NCBI RefSeq assembly: GCF_042453785.1
Contig: NC_091664.1
Location: 30,490,501 to 30,554,500 of the forward strand
Direction of reading: 5' to 3'
From: Malus domestica
Lineage: Eukaryota; Streptophyta; Magnoliopsida; Rosales; Rosaceae
DNA: 64,000 bases
The position numbers and the translations under genes are program-made. Within the stretch, counting starts at the first letter, position 1. Each line of letters opens with the position of its first letter. Shown one piece after another: positions 33,334 to 47,606 of this stretch. The notes under the pieces are model-generated. The model was not told where the DNA came from. It made no database searches and worked only from the letters and a program-made list of their open reading frames with translations.

Positions 33334-34935
33334 ATGGCAGCAGATCAGGGCCAGCAGCAGGCATCCAGTGAGTCCATGGCAACGGTGGCTGAGAAGGCTC
33401 CGATCACCGCGGAGAGGAAGGTCCGCAATGATTTGGAAACCAAGCTCCCCAAACCATGTATGTGTATATTATGGTCGTACAGTTTGCGTTTTACAATGAT
33501 ATTGATAGATTATTGATGATATATTCACAGTATATGTTCCTTAATATAAAAAAATATACGTTCGTTCCATGGCCGAACTAGTGGTTTAAGTTTTACCTTT
33601 ATGTTCTAGAAAAATTAGCGATAGTTTCACATGATCACATGCATAATAATGCATGAATCAACTGCTCATTTTTTATTTATTTTTAATTAAATTTTGTTAA
33701 TTTAAGACATGCCTAGGGCTACGATTGCACCTGATATGGAGAACATCAATGGCACATCGGGCCATAAGCATTCCAACATGTCTGTGCTTCAACAGCATGC
33801 AGCTTTCTTCGACCAAGACAACGATGGCATAATCTACCCTTCTGAAACATTCAGAGGTAAATCAATTTTGAAGTTTTAGGGTTTTCGATTGTCATGTACA
33901 AAAATGGATCGTCTTACTTGAATCTGTTCTTGCAGGATTTCGTGCCCTCGGGTTTAATCCGGTTGCTTCATTCCTTTTCATGGTTCTTGTCCATGCAGCT
34001 ATGAGTTATGCTACCCTTCCTGTAAGTTTTGCAATCTTTAAACGGACAAAGCGAGATATTCTAATCTAGTCTAATTTGTGGGAAGCGATTCAAACTTGAG
34101 TACAAGGGTGCAAGCACACTATCCTGACGCACATTCGCGGCAATAGTTAACTTTTTACAGCCAACTATCTGCATTGTCTGATTCATTTGTCATTAGAACT
34201 GCTTAATTTTTGTCTTCATTACTTCTTATGCAGACATGGATACCGTCGCCTTTCTTCGCAATTCACATAAAGAACATACATATGGCAAAGCATGGAAGTG
34301 ACTCAGGGACCTATGACACAGAGGGAAGGTGAGAACACCTGCCCATAAACCCAAAGAAGAGTCTCTCAGATGTGATTGTTCGATTCGAAACGTGTGTTAT
34401 AGGTTATTTGAAGAATTATTTGTTCATGAGATTTGATGTCATTATCTCCTCCAATAAAATGGGGAAACTACGTGTCACTAAACCGGATGATCATTACTGT
34501 CGGAGTTCTACTATAACTACTTCAAACTTAATATATCTTTGATTTGCATGTATACTGCAGGTACATTCCTGCAAATCTGGAGAACATGTTCAGTAAGTAT
34601 GCCCGCACCGTGCCTGATAAGCTTTCATTCAAGGAGCTTTGGCACATGACTCAGGCTAACCGTGACGCCTTTGATTTCTTTGGCTGGTCGGTCCCTCTCT
34701 CTCTTTCTCTCGAGCACACACAAATACACGCGAAAACATAACACGGAAGTGCAGTTCATTAATTTCCGTTACTGTTTGCAGGATTGCAAGTAAACTGGAA
34801 TGGGGAGTTCTGTATGTTCTTGCAAAAGATGAAAACGGCTACTTGGCAAAGGAAGCCGTGAGACGCTGTTTCGATGGAAGCTTGTTCGAGTACTGTTCAA
34901 AGTTGCAGAAGGGCGCTGTTGGTAAGATGGGATGA
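33334..34935 (+). CDS. Caleosin / peroxygenase
   Basis: Six exons, 33334-33457, 33707-33856, 33936-34021, 34234-34328, 34561-34686 and 34782-34935, give 735 bp and 244 residues, standard for caleosins. A single EF-hand loop spans residues 77-88 ([12 protein letters not shown], with D1, D3, D5, G6 and E12 as expected). A hydrophobic segment ([20 protein letters not shown]) and a Pro-containing turn (PTWIPSPFF) form the lipid-droplet anchor, followed by a His-rich stretch ([11 protein letters not shown]). Family knowledge: caleosins are calcium-dependent haem peroxygenases on lipid droplets or membranes, acting in oxylipin metabolism and stress responses; conserved histidines bind the haem. A GA-rich leader sits directly before the ATG. 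All splice sites are GT-AG and the gene looks intact. Which caleosin paralogue this is cannot be told here. Confidence 0.95.
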
Positions 34936-35719
34936 TGCGGAGCAAAGTAGAGGATCGAACGTTCGTTAATGAGCTGCAGATTGTGTTTCGTATTAGTTTT
35001 TGAGAGCTTTCTTTTGGTCTGAGTTTTGATAGACTGATAAGCGATGATAGAAAGAGGCTTAAATAATGTGACTTTAAGGAGTTGAGTTGGATGAACAACT
35101 CCTAGACTTCTCAATTGTTCCAATTTCCAACTCAGTAAAAGCCTCTGATTTTTCCTACGCTTAAAACTGTTAACGTTAAAATTCTTTAGTCACAGCTAAA
35201 CAAGAAGATTCTACTACACAACCCTTAGGATTTCCGGTCTCCTCTCTCATCTGCAGACCAGGTCACATTCACGGGATAAGAGAGATGTCACTATACCACT
35301 TCAACCGTAGGACATCTCTCACAAGGACTTACATGGCACTGGTTCACCGCCAAGATGGCATCCGTGCCAATGAAATGAGGGACGTGGAAGTTTTTTGTGT
35401 GTAGGGTTTAGGGTTGAGATAAAGCATAACCACAATCAACTCAAACCAGTCTATTACACCTTAATGCACTAGTTCGATTTGGCAATGCAATCACGCAAAA
35501 ATCGCGCAACCGAAACTGATCTATGACAGATCAAAAAGGGTCGGGAAGAAAATGGAGAAAGAAATGGACTCAGACACGATAGTGAAAATTTAATATCCCG
35601 AAAACCGGCAGACATTTAAACGAAAGAGGATCCATTTCATAATCATAGAGTCTACATGGTAGTGAATTTAATATCCAGAAAACCAGCAAATACATCCTAA
35701 AGACAGGAAAGTGAAGTAC
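34936..35719. other. Convergent spacer between the caleosin and RPL23 genes
   Basis: Holds both 3' untranslated regions. Between 35230 and 35400 is a short imperfect inverted pair (AGAGATGTCACTATACC against GGACATCTCTCACAAGG). No gene or element was recognised. Confidence 0.5.
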
Positions 35720-37331
<1,612 letters not shown>

Positions 37332-38977
37332 AGCTGCACCAGAGAGGCTTCAGATCTCAAGAGTGAGAAGTGTGACAGTGGTTTTGGGCGCCGGAGGCTA
37401 AATATTAGTGAGGTTCTAGGGTTTTTCGTCTACACAACTTTTTTGCTATTATAATATTTTTTTAAAAAATTAAGAGGAAAAATATAGTATAATTATTGAA
37501 AATATTAAAATGTATTTTGATAAATCAATAGTTTTTATTTTTATTTTTTATGTGAAAGTATTAAAAAGAAGTTGGTAAAATCAAATAATTAGAAATATTC
37601 AAGTCTGCATACTAATTTATTCTGGTTCAATTTATAAAAAGAAACATCAGTTGCTAGTTGGAGATATAGTTTATATCTCGTGATCTTGTAATATTCTTTT
37701 TTTTTTCTTTTTCTTTCGGTCTTATGCCCATTGTCAACCAAAAAAAAAAATGAGTGAACAAGTATGGGCACGCAAGTTGACATTTTACATTACACATTAT
37801 ACCAACATTCTTTTTAATGTTTATTCACAATCGTTATTTTCCGAAATAACTAATTTTATACTTGGATTTATATATAGATGCAATTTTTGCATAATTTTTT
37901 TTATCTTTTTATACATCCATGTTTAATTTTGACCGTTGATTTCATTTGATTTATTTAATTTGATGGTCATAAATAAATAGGGATGTGTAATAAGCTAAAA
38001 ATAACATATAAAAATCATTTTCCTATATATATATATATACATATATATATTACGGGGTGATTGATACATTAGTTAGGCACTTGTCATTTACGGAATTTTA
38101 ACCTATGACCTCTCATAATTTTTCAATCAATAAGTTGATATTTTTGACAAAAAAAAAGGTTGATATTTAAACTTATGAATGATAATTAGTTCCTCTAATT
38201 ACATTGACCTACAAATCCTTATAGGGCATCAATGTCCCTTCATTTAGGACAGGGGAGAACACAACACCATTGTATAAAGACTTTCTCTTACCAAAACTGA
38301 AAAACATGAGGTCATTCTCAACGTTAAATGAGAGCAAATAAGAGAAACAGAAACGTAAAAGTAAGTCAGTTGGTACTACGGTTTAGTGGTATTCCTCTTT
38401 ACTTATAAGTAAGAGATTCTTAATATAGATAATATCGTTTGTTCAAAAAAGTAAAACGAAAAAACCTAAATAATATCATCCGGTGTTTAAAACACTGCTT
38501 CAACTACAGCTTCTACAAAAGTTCGTCTCCAACGTTCTGCTTACATTTTCCTCCTCCAACACAAAATTCCCCAGTTTCGGAGCTCGGAAGGAAACACTGC
38601 CATACTCGAATGATCAGCTGCTGGTTCTCGGTACCAATCTTTTCCCTGCACATTAAAACAGCGATAATCACCAGCAACGAAGAGGGTTTGAAGTAGATAA
38701 ACTTAAAGTTTTCGTGACTGGAGGGCGGAACATAATCTGCATTGACCCTTTTCGTTTCACATTCAAATTCATTCATCTTCTGTACTTCTTATAGGGCATC
38801 CCAATCTTGGTTTCAGTTCATAGTCTATTGAAAATATTGTAATGTGCGAGCAGTGCCATGGAAAAACCGTAAACAAAGTGAAATATCGCTCATCCCTTGT
38901 AGAACATGACATCTACAAACCAAGCACCCTACTTAAAACTATATCGGATATATAGCTGGATTTCCGCGAAATCTATT
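37332..38977. other. Intergenic region between RPL23 and the SUVR-type gene
   Basis: Promoter sequence for RPL23 lies at the left. The rest is AT-rich, with a short (TA)n tract near 38025-38050 and a SINE at 38364-38450. The right part, about 38500-38977, is probably 3' untranslated sequence of the SUVR-type gene. No other gene was recognised. Confidence 0.5.
38364..38450 (+). mobile_element. SINE family S1, partial copy
   Basis: The plus strand reads CAGTTGGTACTACGGTTTAG, then GGTATTCCTCTTTACTTATA and AGTAAGAGATTCTTAATA, then jumps to the family tail TAGATAATATCGTTTGTTCA with A-rich end. Compared with the copy at 31671-31797, the B-box half is missing, so it is internally deleted. Confidence 0.7.
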
Positions 38978-41900
38978 TCAGTAGAGCATTTGATGTTTGT
39001 GGCGCGCGGAAATAAGCTTTGAATGCCTTTCTAAGATGTGTAGCATTAGTTTACCTCTGCGTTCTTTCCGTCCATTCTGTTTCTTTCCCCGGCAAGCTAC
39101 ACTACCACAATTACACGAAAATGCCTTTATAGGGTGTCCATGATCATCAAAGTCAATACCATAATCCTGTAAAAGGATTTTCCTTATCATTTTGTGAACA
39201 CAAACATATTAATATATGGAAACAGAAACATCGACCATAGAAGATAAATTATAGCAAACATATAACAGTAGGCAAGCGTTCACTCACCCACGACAGCTCT
39301 TCAAATGCATTCACTTTCCTGGTAGTAAAAAAGGCAAGCTGCAGACGCACAAAGAAGGTACTCAGAGAAGCTCTTTCGCACGGTGTATAATTACAGTGTG
39401 TGTATGTGTGTGTGAGCATTGACATAGAAAGCAATCCAACCCATACGTGATAGTAGTGACGGTCAGGAGTCTCCACTTGAACTGGGATATCAATCAAGTT
39501 TGCATCAGAGCATCTGGAATCACGAGAATATTCAAACAAACACAAGTTCAATACAGGCAGACGATTCGCAAGCATAGCTATTGATTAAAAACTTCAGATT
39601 TAGATGATCTTTGTTGAGATCAATGAATATGACAATTGTTCTTAATAGTTTATAAGATGCAAGAAGTTCCACTAGTTTTTTTTAACTCGGTAGGAATTAG
39701 TGGTGAACTTTCTGACAACTTATGCTAAGATTCGTCAACTCTAAGTCGTAGCACCGAAATGGCAAGCGTACTAAGGGTTAAAAATGCAGGTACATGTACA
39801 ATTTATAAAGACGTGCAAATGGCAAAGGTGACCTGCTTAGCGTAAGACAAAGATAAAGAAATGAACAGCCACCAAAATATACATAAACCAAAATGCACAC
39901 GGATTGAAGTATTACCTATGATTGATAAATCTGGCAACATTACCATGAGATGTTGCATCAAGACAAAGGGCATCATCATCCTTCAAAATTTGCTCTGAGC
40001 CCCAATCTCCGTCTAGCAATACGGGGTAGGTATGTCTCTTAGCTCCACTGCTTTGGTTATTTCTCTCGTATAATTCGGTGTTGGTCAGTATCTCCCCAAC
40101 ATATTCACAGACAAATGTTCCCTTCTGCAAGACCTCTAATGTCCTAACACCCCAGCCCTTCCCTTCAGGAGTCACGAATACCTGAAGCATATCAGAACAA
40201 GAAATGCTCACTGACTACTTGCGAATTAACGATCTTCAAATGGCATATTTGTAAAGATGAAATTTGGGAGAGCTACTAGTGCTCATTGTTCCATGGATGC
40301 TTCAAGAAGAAACTACAAGATTAAAATAGCACAAAAATAAAGAAACAAAAATTATGTTGAAACATTATGCAGCTTCTATTAGTAAATTCCTTTAGAATAT
40401 ACAGACAGTAATAGTTTCGACACCTAACAGCCAAAAAGCATCTCTTTACTATACTTCTTCGAACTTAGATGCAATGTGAAGGTAATGAAACTCATATTAG
40501 TTTTGGTATGACAGTTCAAAGTCCAAAAAGGAAGTTCCTAATGGAAGATACAAAGTGAAACTAACCTGTAACTTGTAAGAAATGCCCCTTTGCACTACCC
40601 GATTTCCACACGACAAGTCACATCCACATTTTCTCCAGCATTCTTTTATAAACTTCCTGATGTGGTGACCTTTGCATTTTTCAGGGTAGTACTCGTTCTT
40701 GGACCTCTCATTTGGACAGTCTTGACAATAAACAAAGTTGTGCTCTTCCGGTTCCTTGACACAAGCTGCTAAAAAATCTTCTTTTAGGAGGCCTTGTGGT
40801 GTGTAAACAAACTCCCCACCAGTTTCACGAGCACATGCACATGGTATTGCCGCTGAAAGACAATCTCCAGAGCAGTCAGTGCAGCAATCTTCATCTGAAA
40901 TCCGAGCTAGTGAGATATTCACATTTGCATTTTGGTAGATAATATTGTTTGGTATATAATTGAACTTTGGCAGGCACTCATTTCCAGTTTCATCTACCAA
41001 TGATATTTTCACTTTCTCCATAGATTTCGTAATGTCATGGAAAAAATTGACTGGCTTCCTGCCCTCATGAGTGATGGGACAGCTTGAATCCACACCATTT
41101 AAATCAGCTTGTGAATGTTCTGTTCCACATTGCCGATTCTTCGGTCTTGAAACATGGTCACCCCCACAAGTGAGGTCACAAGCACTTCTACCCACATCAG
41201 TAGAGGATGATCCAGAGTTACCCCCAGTTGAACCTCGAGACAAATCTGGAAGAGCTAGACAACATAATTATAGGTAGTCAGGATAAGAAAGTAATCATAT
41301 TTATGGAGGCCCCGTTAACTGACTAGAACCTTTGGATTCTGTTGTCAAGGTATCTAGGATTGGAATGAGTTGGATAAATCTTGGATAACCCTCAATGTAT
41401 GTTGAAGGAAAACGTATATGCCAACTTCCAAAATTTGTAAGGTCGAAGATGAATTAGTCATGAATGAAATTATCGCTCTCAATCCTACTATTTTGGGGGG
41501 ATTGGGAAGAGAATCATGATAAGTTTCCATAATACCTGATTCAACTCCTATGATTAACATTGACAATTTGGAAGTAAGCATTTATTTCTTCATTCAACAT
41601 ACGTTGAATCTAGTGAGTTTTCCAATACAATCCTTGACACGAAATGAGGCCTAAAGGAACGGATTCTGACCATCTTGTAACAGATAACAATAATATCATG
41701 CAGTGGGAAGAAAAGAAGTACCTGGACGTCTCGCCGGTACTGCACATTCGAAAGAAGATGAAATGCTATCTGTGCCTTCCTCTGTTTTTGGAATCACCAA
41801 GTCTTTCTTGTGATTACCAATTGAAATTTTTCTATCTCCAGAGACCAGATGAGGTGCAATTGGTTTCTTTCCTCTGTCATTGGGCTGTTTGAGGGGGTGT

Positions 41901-42704
41901 TGAGAACTACATCCAGCTCTGCCATTGGTTAAACACTGTTTGGATGACTCCATGGTTCTGCTTCCATGATCTTGGTCCACAGCAGCTCTGCCATTGGCCA
42001 AATGCAGCCTTTTTCCTGGTCTTTCATACCCATCAAGCTCTGTAGCAGCTTCTCTTTTCTCTTCTTTTCCCTATTCCAAAGCAGAAAAGATTAAAGGCAA
42101 GAACTAGTACAAACTCATCTCCAATGCACCTGAAAATTGGACTCAAATGTTTTAGTTCGGTCCAAATGTAACATTTGTCCTCCCCAAAACACCGGAATGT
42201 TAAAACTCATATATAGCTATTGAGTCAAATCAAACGTTATATTTCGGTTTAAATGTAACTCTCGGGCAAGAAGAATAAGATTTGAATTGTAACGTCAACC
42301 ATCTCCATTACACATACCAAAATTGTTTAAACTCAAATTTGAGTTTCGACTCCAATGTTTTTCCTTTCACGCACGTAGCAAAGTATTAAAACCCAAACCC
42401 ACCACCACTTTTGACCCTAAATGTAAATACATAGGTTAAGCGTTTTGAGTCCATTTGTTCCCAATTTAAACTGTCACAAGTGTGTGTGTGAATAACTACA
42501 ACAACAAATAATAGGTACTACCTTGTTTTCCTTAGACTCAAAGTATGCATCTATAAGAGTCCTGTAGTTGTCTTCTTCTATAAGCTCCCACTTTTTATCA
42601 TACATTCGCAGCAAACCCTTCAGGACCGGTTTGATCTCTGCATCAGGAATCCCCAAGGCCCTCGTCACACGAAACGCGTTTACAACTTTCGGGTTACCAG
42701 ACAT
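38978..42704 (-). CDS. SUVR-type histone-lysine methyltransferase (SUVR1/SUVR4-like)
   Basis: Seven coding exons on the minus strand: 42522-42704, 41722-42070, 40566-41245, 39916-40181, 39447-39513, 39288-39338 and 38978-39166, total 1785 bp, 594 residues. Residues 1-61 are a WIYLD domain (VVNAFRVTRALGIPDAEIKP). The middle of the protein is low-complexity. A Cys-rich pre-SET domain (DCCTDCSGDCLSAAIPCACA, later CWRKCGCDLSCGNRVVQRG) leads into the SET domain from about residue 405 (GKGWGVRTLEVLQKGTFVCE, FINHRCSDANLI, ELSWDYG). A post-SET triad sits at Cys550, Cys552 and Cys557. Family knowledge: nuclear SUVR proteins methylate H3K9; in SUVR4 the WIYLD domain binds ubiquitin and steers it to transposons. 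A possible donor (GCAGAG|GTAAAC) in the last exon means an alternative tail is possible. A leader exon ends at an acceptor near 42794. Which SUVR paralogue is uncertain. Confidence 0.93.
41295..41665. mobile_element. Foldback MITE-like element in SUVR-type intron 2
   Basis: Imperfect inverted arms: GAACCTTTGGATTCTGTTGT.. and TGTATGTTGAAGGAAAACG.. on the left match, in reverse complement, GTTCCTTTAGGCCTCATTTC.. and CGTATGTTGAATGAAG.. on the right. The middle is non-coding. Boundaries are approximate, and the superfamily is unknown. Confidence 0.5.
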
Positions 42705-44541
42705 GGCCAATGCAGAAGTTTGATGAACAAGCAATCTCCCAAATCAGAGCCCTCTTGCTCTTTAGGTGCTAGTTCCACAGAACCAAAGTGCCACTGCAAT
42801 ACAGAAGTTTTTACCAAGCAATCAGTTTAATTTGGCAAATCATCTTCATCAAATCACTAACAAAAACGACTCATAAATTAAAGATTAAGAAATAACACAG
42901 AAGGCTTCAAAAAGAAGAGAAATTAATCACTTTCTATACAATATAATTCGAGTTAAACAAGTTTATCATGTTAAAATTAGGTTGTTCACATTCTAAATGT
43001 TAACTTGACTATTTTTTAAGCGCATTAACGAATCATATCATATTCGTGTTTGTATTAAGCAATGTTGGACACCTATAGTAACGAGTCATATCATATTCGT
43101 GCTTCCATCAAGCAACATACAGCGTGAACCCGCTAACTCCATATCGGATTCAACACATGCAAAAACAAGCGGTTGACCAAAAAATTGCAAATTACAAGTG
43201 AAACCCCACATACCCCACAAAAATAACATGACCCACAAATACTGGATAGTTTAGTCCCCTACTAACCTGCAATCCCATTAATCCATAAACCACTCGTACC
43301 GAAAAAAATCAATTCTAATATAATATAATGTAATACTGCACGGATTTCAATATCTTTTTTGCTTTTCGGCATCAGTGGTTCTGTTTGGCTGCCGAGAAAA
43401 TGCGAGAATTCCCAAAGCTTCCTCCTTTTTTTCTCCCACTTACCAAATAGCGATCACAGGCAGCTCAAAATCAAAACCCACTAAACGAAAAATAAAAAAG
43501 ATCTGTTTGGATGCCGAGAAAATGTAGGAGTAAATAGAAAAACCGAAGCTTTTCCTCTTCCTCCTCAGCCACAAACTTTCCACCATCCAAACAACAAGTA
43601 GAAGCAGGAAAAAAAAAAATCTGATTACTATAACGCATTGTACGGAATAAACCATCAAATTTCCAGATATAAAATAAAAAAATAATAAAAAGCTGAAAAT
43701 TCATAGTTTTAGGGTGTGACAGCAAACAAATTTCAGAGAAGGGCTCCACCTGCCGTCATTGTGCAGAGCAAAGCAGGACGGAAGAAAATAATCGAGTCCG
43801 GGGGTCTCCGTCCAGTCCACTCCAGTAGAGCCCCGTCGGAGTATCTCCTGAGCCGGCGTTCAGGGCTATGATTTAGACCGGTCCTTCTGTTGAAGACGGC
43901 TTGAGGGAATATTTTTGCTCACCATTCTCAAGTTGTTGCTCAACATCTCATTTATCACCGTTAGATAAAGTTAAATTTCGAGATCTGTACAGTAGACAAA
44001 TCTCAAAATTTTAAAAGAAAATAACGAAAAGTCTAAAAAAACTTTAGTTTTAATAAAAAATGACAAATAATGAATATAAATTCAAAAAATAAAAATGTAA
44101 TTTTTTGTTAAAAGTGAGCAGAAACAAAAGTATTTTGTTACAACTTCCGAATTTTAAATATCCAATATTTTTATTTATGGGCATTACAATAACTTAATGT
44201 AATGAGCAAAAAATGCACTCCGGCAAGATGTGTGCTATTGCTTGATTAAGGCCCCACCACAACATACAGATGTTACTTAGCACTATCCTCTATTACATTC
44301 TTCTAATTTTTTAACTGAAAGATTTTAGATTTACTTTTTATAAATAACGAATTCGATATTAAATTAATAATTTTCGTCCAAGCTGTTAAAATTTTTTTGA
44401 TAAATTTGATCAATTGAATCCAAAAAAGTGTGCAAATAGAAGTAAAAATTAGAGATAAAGAACAAAGTAACGAATCTCGACAAGCTGAATAAATAGAAAA
44501 TATTGAATTTAGGTTTAGGAAGAATTTGGAAGATTAACGGA
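42705..44541. other. SUVR-type leader/promoter and intergenic DNA
   Basis: The leader exon (42705-42793) is followed upstream by a probable leader intron; further purine-rich leader-like sequence lies near 43740-43800. A 22-bp block TCTGTTTGGATGCCGAGAAAAT at about 43501 is repeated with one change near 43380. No other gene was recognised; 43930-44540 is AT-rich. Confidence 0.45.
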
Positions 44542-44712
44542 AATATTTTTTAGTGTGATCGGCACATGAGGTGGTACACCACGTGTTACTATACAAATGA
44601 TGAGATATATGTGTTAAAAAATTAATAACTTCAAAAATAAAATTTCTTATCACTTACATAAAAACACGTGACATATTATTCGTATTCTTGTCACAATAAA
44701 AAAAATTTCGAT
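44542..44712. mobile_element. MITE family B, copy 2 (two G-boxes)
   Basis: Same layout as 8511-8679: the left end AATATTTTTTAGTGTGATCG pairs with AATCGAAATTTTTTTTATTG at the right in reverse complement. Inside are CACGTG at 44580-44585 and again at 44666-44671. Non-coding. Confidence 0.75.
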
Positions 44713-45044
44713 TAACGAAGTATTTGTGTGGCCCTAACCCCTAAGCAAGTGTAGTGCTTTTTTCGAGAGTCTTGAGCAATTATTGGAAAGATAATTTACT
44801 TAATCAAGTAGCACGATGCGCGGGTTGCAATCAAATCTAACATGAAAATTACGTTGGTTGTTTTTTTTTTTTTGTGGTAAAAAAATTACTTTGGTTGTTT
44901 AACCAAGATTTTAAGCAAGTTTAACCGAAAATCGAATCTGGCCTGTAGAAGAACAAGTGTAGTGCACTTTAAGAGGTCTTCCAATAAGTATCCATAATAA
45001 CCACAAGCTAGTGGTCTAGTTGCTGGTGTGGATGCCAAACTTGT

Positions 45045-45310
45045 TGTCACATCCCAAACCAACTCCGTCGTAGCACAATATTGTCCGTTTTGGATCTCGG
45101 CCACGCCCTCACGGTTTTGTTTTTTGTAACTCACACGAAAACTTCTTAGTAGGTCACTCATCCTGAAAATGCTCTCGCTCGAACTCACTTAACTTCGAAA
45201 TTCCAATGAAACCCAAAGCTAGTGAGTTCCCAAAAGACCTTGTGCTATAGGCAGGGGAGCACATATAAGGCACATCACTCCCTCTCCGTTGGTCGATGTT
45301 GGATCTTACA
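45045..45310 (-). mobile_element. Cassandra TRIM solo LTR with 5S rRNA-derived sequence
   Basis: A 266-bp unit opens TGTCACATCCCAAACC and closes GATCTTACA, flanked by perfect CTTGT duplications at 45040-45044 and 45311-45315. Its middle (about 45128-45225) aligns with the reverse complement of plant 5S rRNA: blocks AGGTCACTCATCCTG, GCTCTCGCTCGAA and CACTTAACTTCGAAATTC correspond to AGGTCACCCATCCTA, ACTCTCGCCCAAG and CGCTTAACTTCGGAGTTC. A 5S segment inside an LTR is the mark of Cassandra, a non-coding terminal-repeat retrotransposon in miniature. No second LTR or interior is present, so it is a solo LTR. It is a well-diverged, old copy. Confidence 0.88.
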
Positions 45311-45315
45311 CTTGT

Positions 45316-45864
45316 GATCAGAGAAAGCTAAAACGTTTATGTAAGTCTTTCCATTCCTAAAAGCGATGGATAACCGTGACTTACCAGTTATTCTTTAAAA
45401 AAAAAAAAAAGTATCCATAATTAGCCAAAAAGCGAGATATATATGATTAAAGTAGTGTAACACTGCATTACAATCAAAATGACACGAAAACTACAATGAT
45501 TGGTTAACCCAGATAAGAGAATCTGGCCTTTAAAGTAACTGTAATGCACTTTTAGAGGGCCGCCAATAATTACCCATAAAGTAAGACCTACATGATCAAG
45601 TAATGTAACCTATTCGTTACAAATCAAAATGATATGAGGACTAGATCGATTGATTCTCCAAAATTTTATACAATTTCAGTTTCTTTCTTCTTCTTTTTTT
45701 TTTAATTTCGAGTACCCTAGAGTTTTGGATGGCAACGAGGTGGATCGGATTCAGATGTGTCATTCTCATACTTGAATCTAAAACTATAGAATCGTTCTAA
45801 CAAGTTTTTTTTGTGATCGAATCCGTCGAATAACGAATTTTCCAAGTAATAATGTTCCCCATTA
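45316..45864. other. Intergenic spacer, nothing recognised
   Basis: AT-rich non-coding DNA with an A14 run near 45400. A phrase ACGTTTATGTAAGTCTTTCC follows the solo LTR, but no gene or element end could be defined. Confidence 0.45.
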
Positions 45865-46240
45865 GAGCAAGTCCAGCCTTGGACAGTGTTCGGGGATAGG
45901 GGAGAGGAAAGGGCCCAAGGCCTGGTGGACAACCCTCCAGCCTTGGAGAGCCCGAGAGAGGGTGGGAGCCCGAGCATAAGGGGGTGGGGAATTGACAGGC
46001 CTGCAACCCGAGGGCCAGACATTTTTTTTATTTTTTTTTGTGTCAGCCCGAGGGCCTACAGCCCCATTTCCATGTTTTTTTTATTTTGTATTGTCAGGGG
46101 GGAGGGCTCCAAGGGTGGAGATGTAAAAGGTAATTACTGTTCATTAATGACAGTTACTATTCATTAAAGGCAGTTACTGTTCAATATGGTGAATTCAATA
46201 GTGGATTGTCAGGGGGAGGGCTCCAAGGATAGAGTTGCTC
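45865..46240. mobile_element. PIF/Harbinger (Tourist-like) MITE
   Basis: 376 bp flanked by TTA on both sides (45862-45864 and 46241-46243), the target preference of PIF/Harbinger. The ends are inverted: GAGCAAGTCCAGCCTTGG at the left, GAGCAACTCTATCCTTGG at the right in reverse complement. The interior has repeated GTTACTGTTCATTAA-like segments and GGGGGAGGGCTCCAAGG twice. Non-coding. Confidence 0.85.
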
Positions 46241-46949
46241 TTATGATATATTTATTTATATTATTAATTAAATAGTGAATTTTAGATAAAAATAAAATTA
46301 AATAGACTGCTGATACAATGCATATAATTAACATAATAAATAATATTAAATAGTGCATTATTAATACAAATGATGCAATGTATATAATAAATAATATTAA
46401 AAACGAAATTATTAATATTCAAATAATGCATTATTAATACAACTGAATGAGAATCCCGGGGATCCTTACATTATGTCCGTCCATTGTACATCGTACTGTT
46501 AGTTTTTGTCAGGTACTGTTTATATTTAATTTTACATAGTAAAAATTTAAAATGATTTATGACCACACGATGTACGATAAATAAATACAATGTGAGGATC
46601 TCTGGGATCCTCATAAAGAGGATCCGAAGCATTCAATACAACTCATACAAATGCACGTACATATAATAAATGATTATTGATAGTTTGTTTCTCCATATAA
46701 TAAATGTTTATATTTTTGTTTATTAAAAATGAAAATGGTTCGGTCTCGGGGAGGGGTTCGGGGTAAATACCCCAATAACCGTAACCGAAGTTGAAATAAA
46801 AAACTTTACCCCACATTTCCTATAACCCTAAAGTACTCGAAATTTAATTCCCACCATCGAACCATTCGAATCAACTACTTGTAGGATTATATTTGACGAG
46901 TTATATTGTCATCCCTAATTGGAGTAAAATCCCAGAGCTTAAGCATGAC
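46241..46949. other. AT-rich spacer with a weak inverted repeat
   Basis: Around 46452-46612 a loosely paired unit (GAATCCCGGGGATCCTTACA at the left; GAGGATCCCAGAGATCCTCACA at the right in reverse complement) may be another decayed MITE. Otherwise nothing was recognised up to the Gypsy element. Confidence 0.4.
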
Positions 46950-46982
46950 ATTGGTAATGTCAAGCCAATTAACTAGGATAAG

Positions 46983-47499
46983 TGTTGTTTGTACCATACT
47001 TGACCAATCCCGAAACTACCGAACACCGGCCAACGCTATACTGTCAAGGACCCAGAAGAGTTCCCCTCCGACCAGGAGGCCAATCACTACTCGACACGTG
47101 TCAAGATTAGAAGCCAATCAGAGCGCAGCACGTGTAAACATCAAGAACCAATCATAACATGACACATGTCAATGTGACAAAGCTACAAGTTTTTCTATAA
47201 ATAGGGGTCATTCCCCCACAATATTGCAAAAATGCCATTTTGTGTTAAATCATTCACAAGAACTCACTAAATTGAGAGCTTGATCCTTTGTACTTGTGTA
47301 AGCCCTTCACTACTAATAAGAACTCCTCTACTCCGTGGACGTAGCCAATCTGGGTGAACCACGTACATCCTGTGTTTGCTTCTCTGTCTCTATTCATTTA
47401 CGTACTTATCCTCACTAGTGACCGAAGCAACCAAGCGAAGGTCACAAAACCTGACACTTTCTGTTGTACCAAAGTCTTCGCTGATTTTGTGCATCAACA
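46983..47499 (+). repeat. LTR of the Tat-type Gypsy element
   Basis: 517 bp with TGTTG/CAACA ends, a TATAAATAGGGG promoter-like box near 47195 and the primer-binding site starting 2 bp after it. Only this copy is present in the window. Confidence 0.8.
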
Positions 47500-47606
47500 T
47501 TTGGCGCCGTCTGTGGGAAACGACACTTATTCCTACTCTCTTCAGCTGTGTCAAGCTGGTTTCTATCATTCGTACACTTTCTTTTGACCAGGCATCCCTC
47601 TCCAAC

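Noticed and set aside
35395-35415. Telomere-like TTTAGGG repeats
   Set aside because: Only about two imperfect units (TAGGGTTTAGGGTTGAG) are present, common by chance in plant intergenic DNA.
45120-45235. A diverged 5S rRNA gene on the minus strand
   Set aside because: The resemblance is real, but it lies inside a 266-bp unit with LTR-like ends and target duplications. A Cassandra LTR explains it better than a 5S gene.
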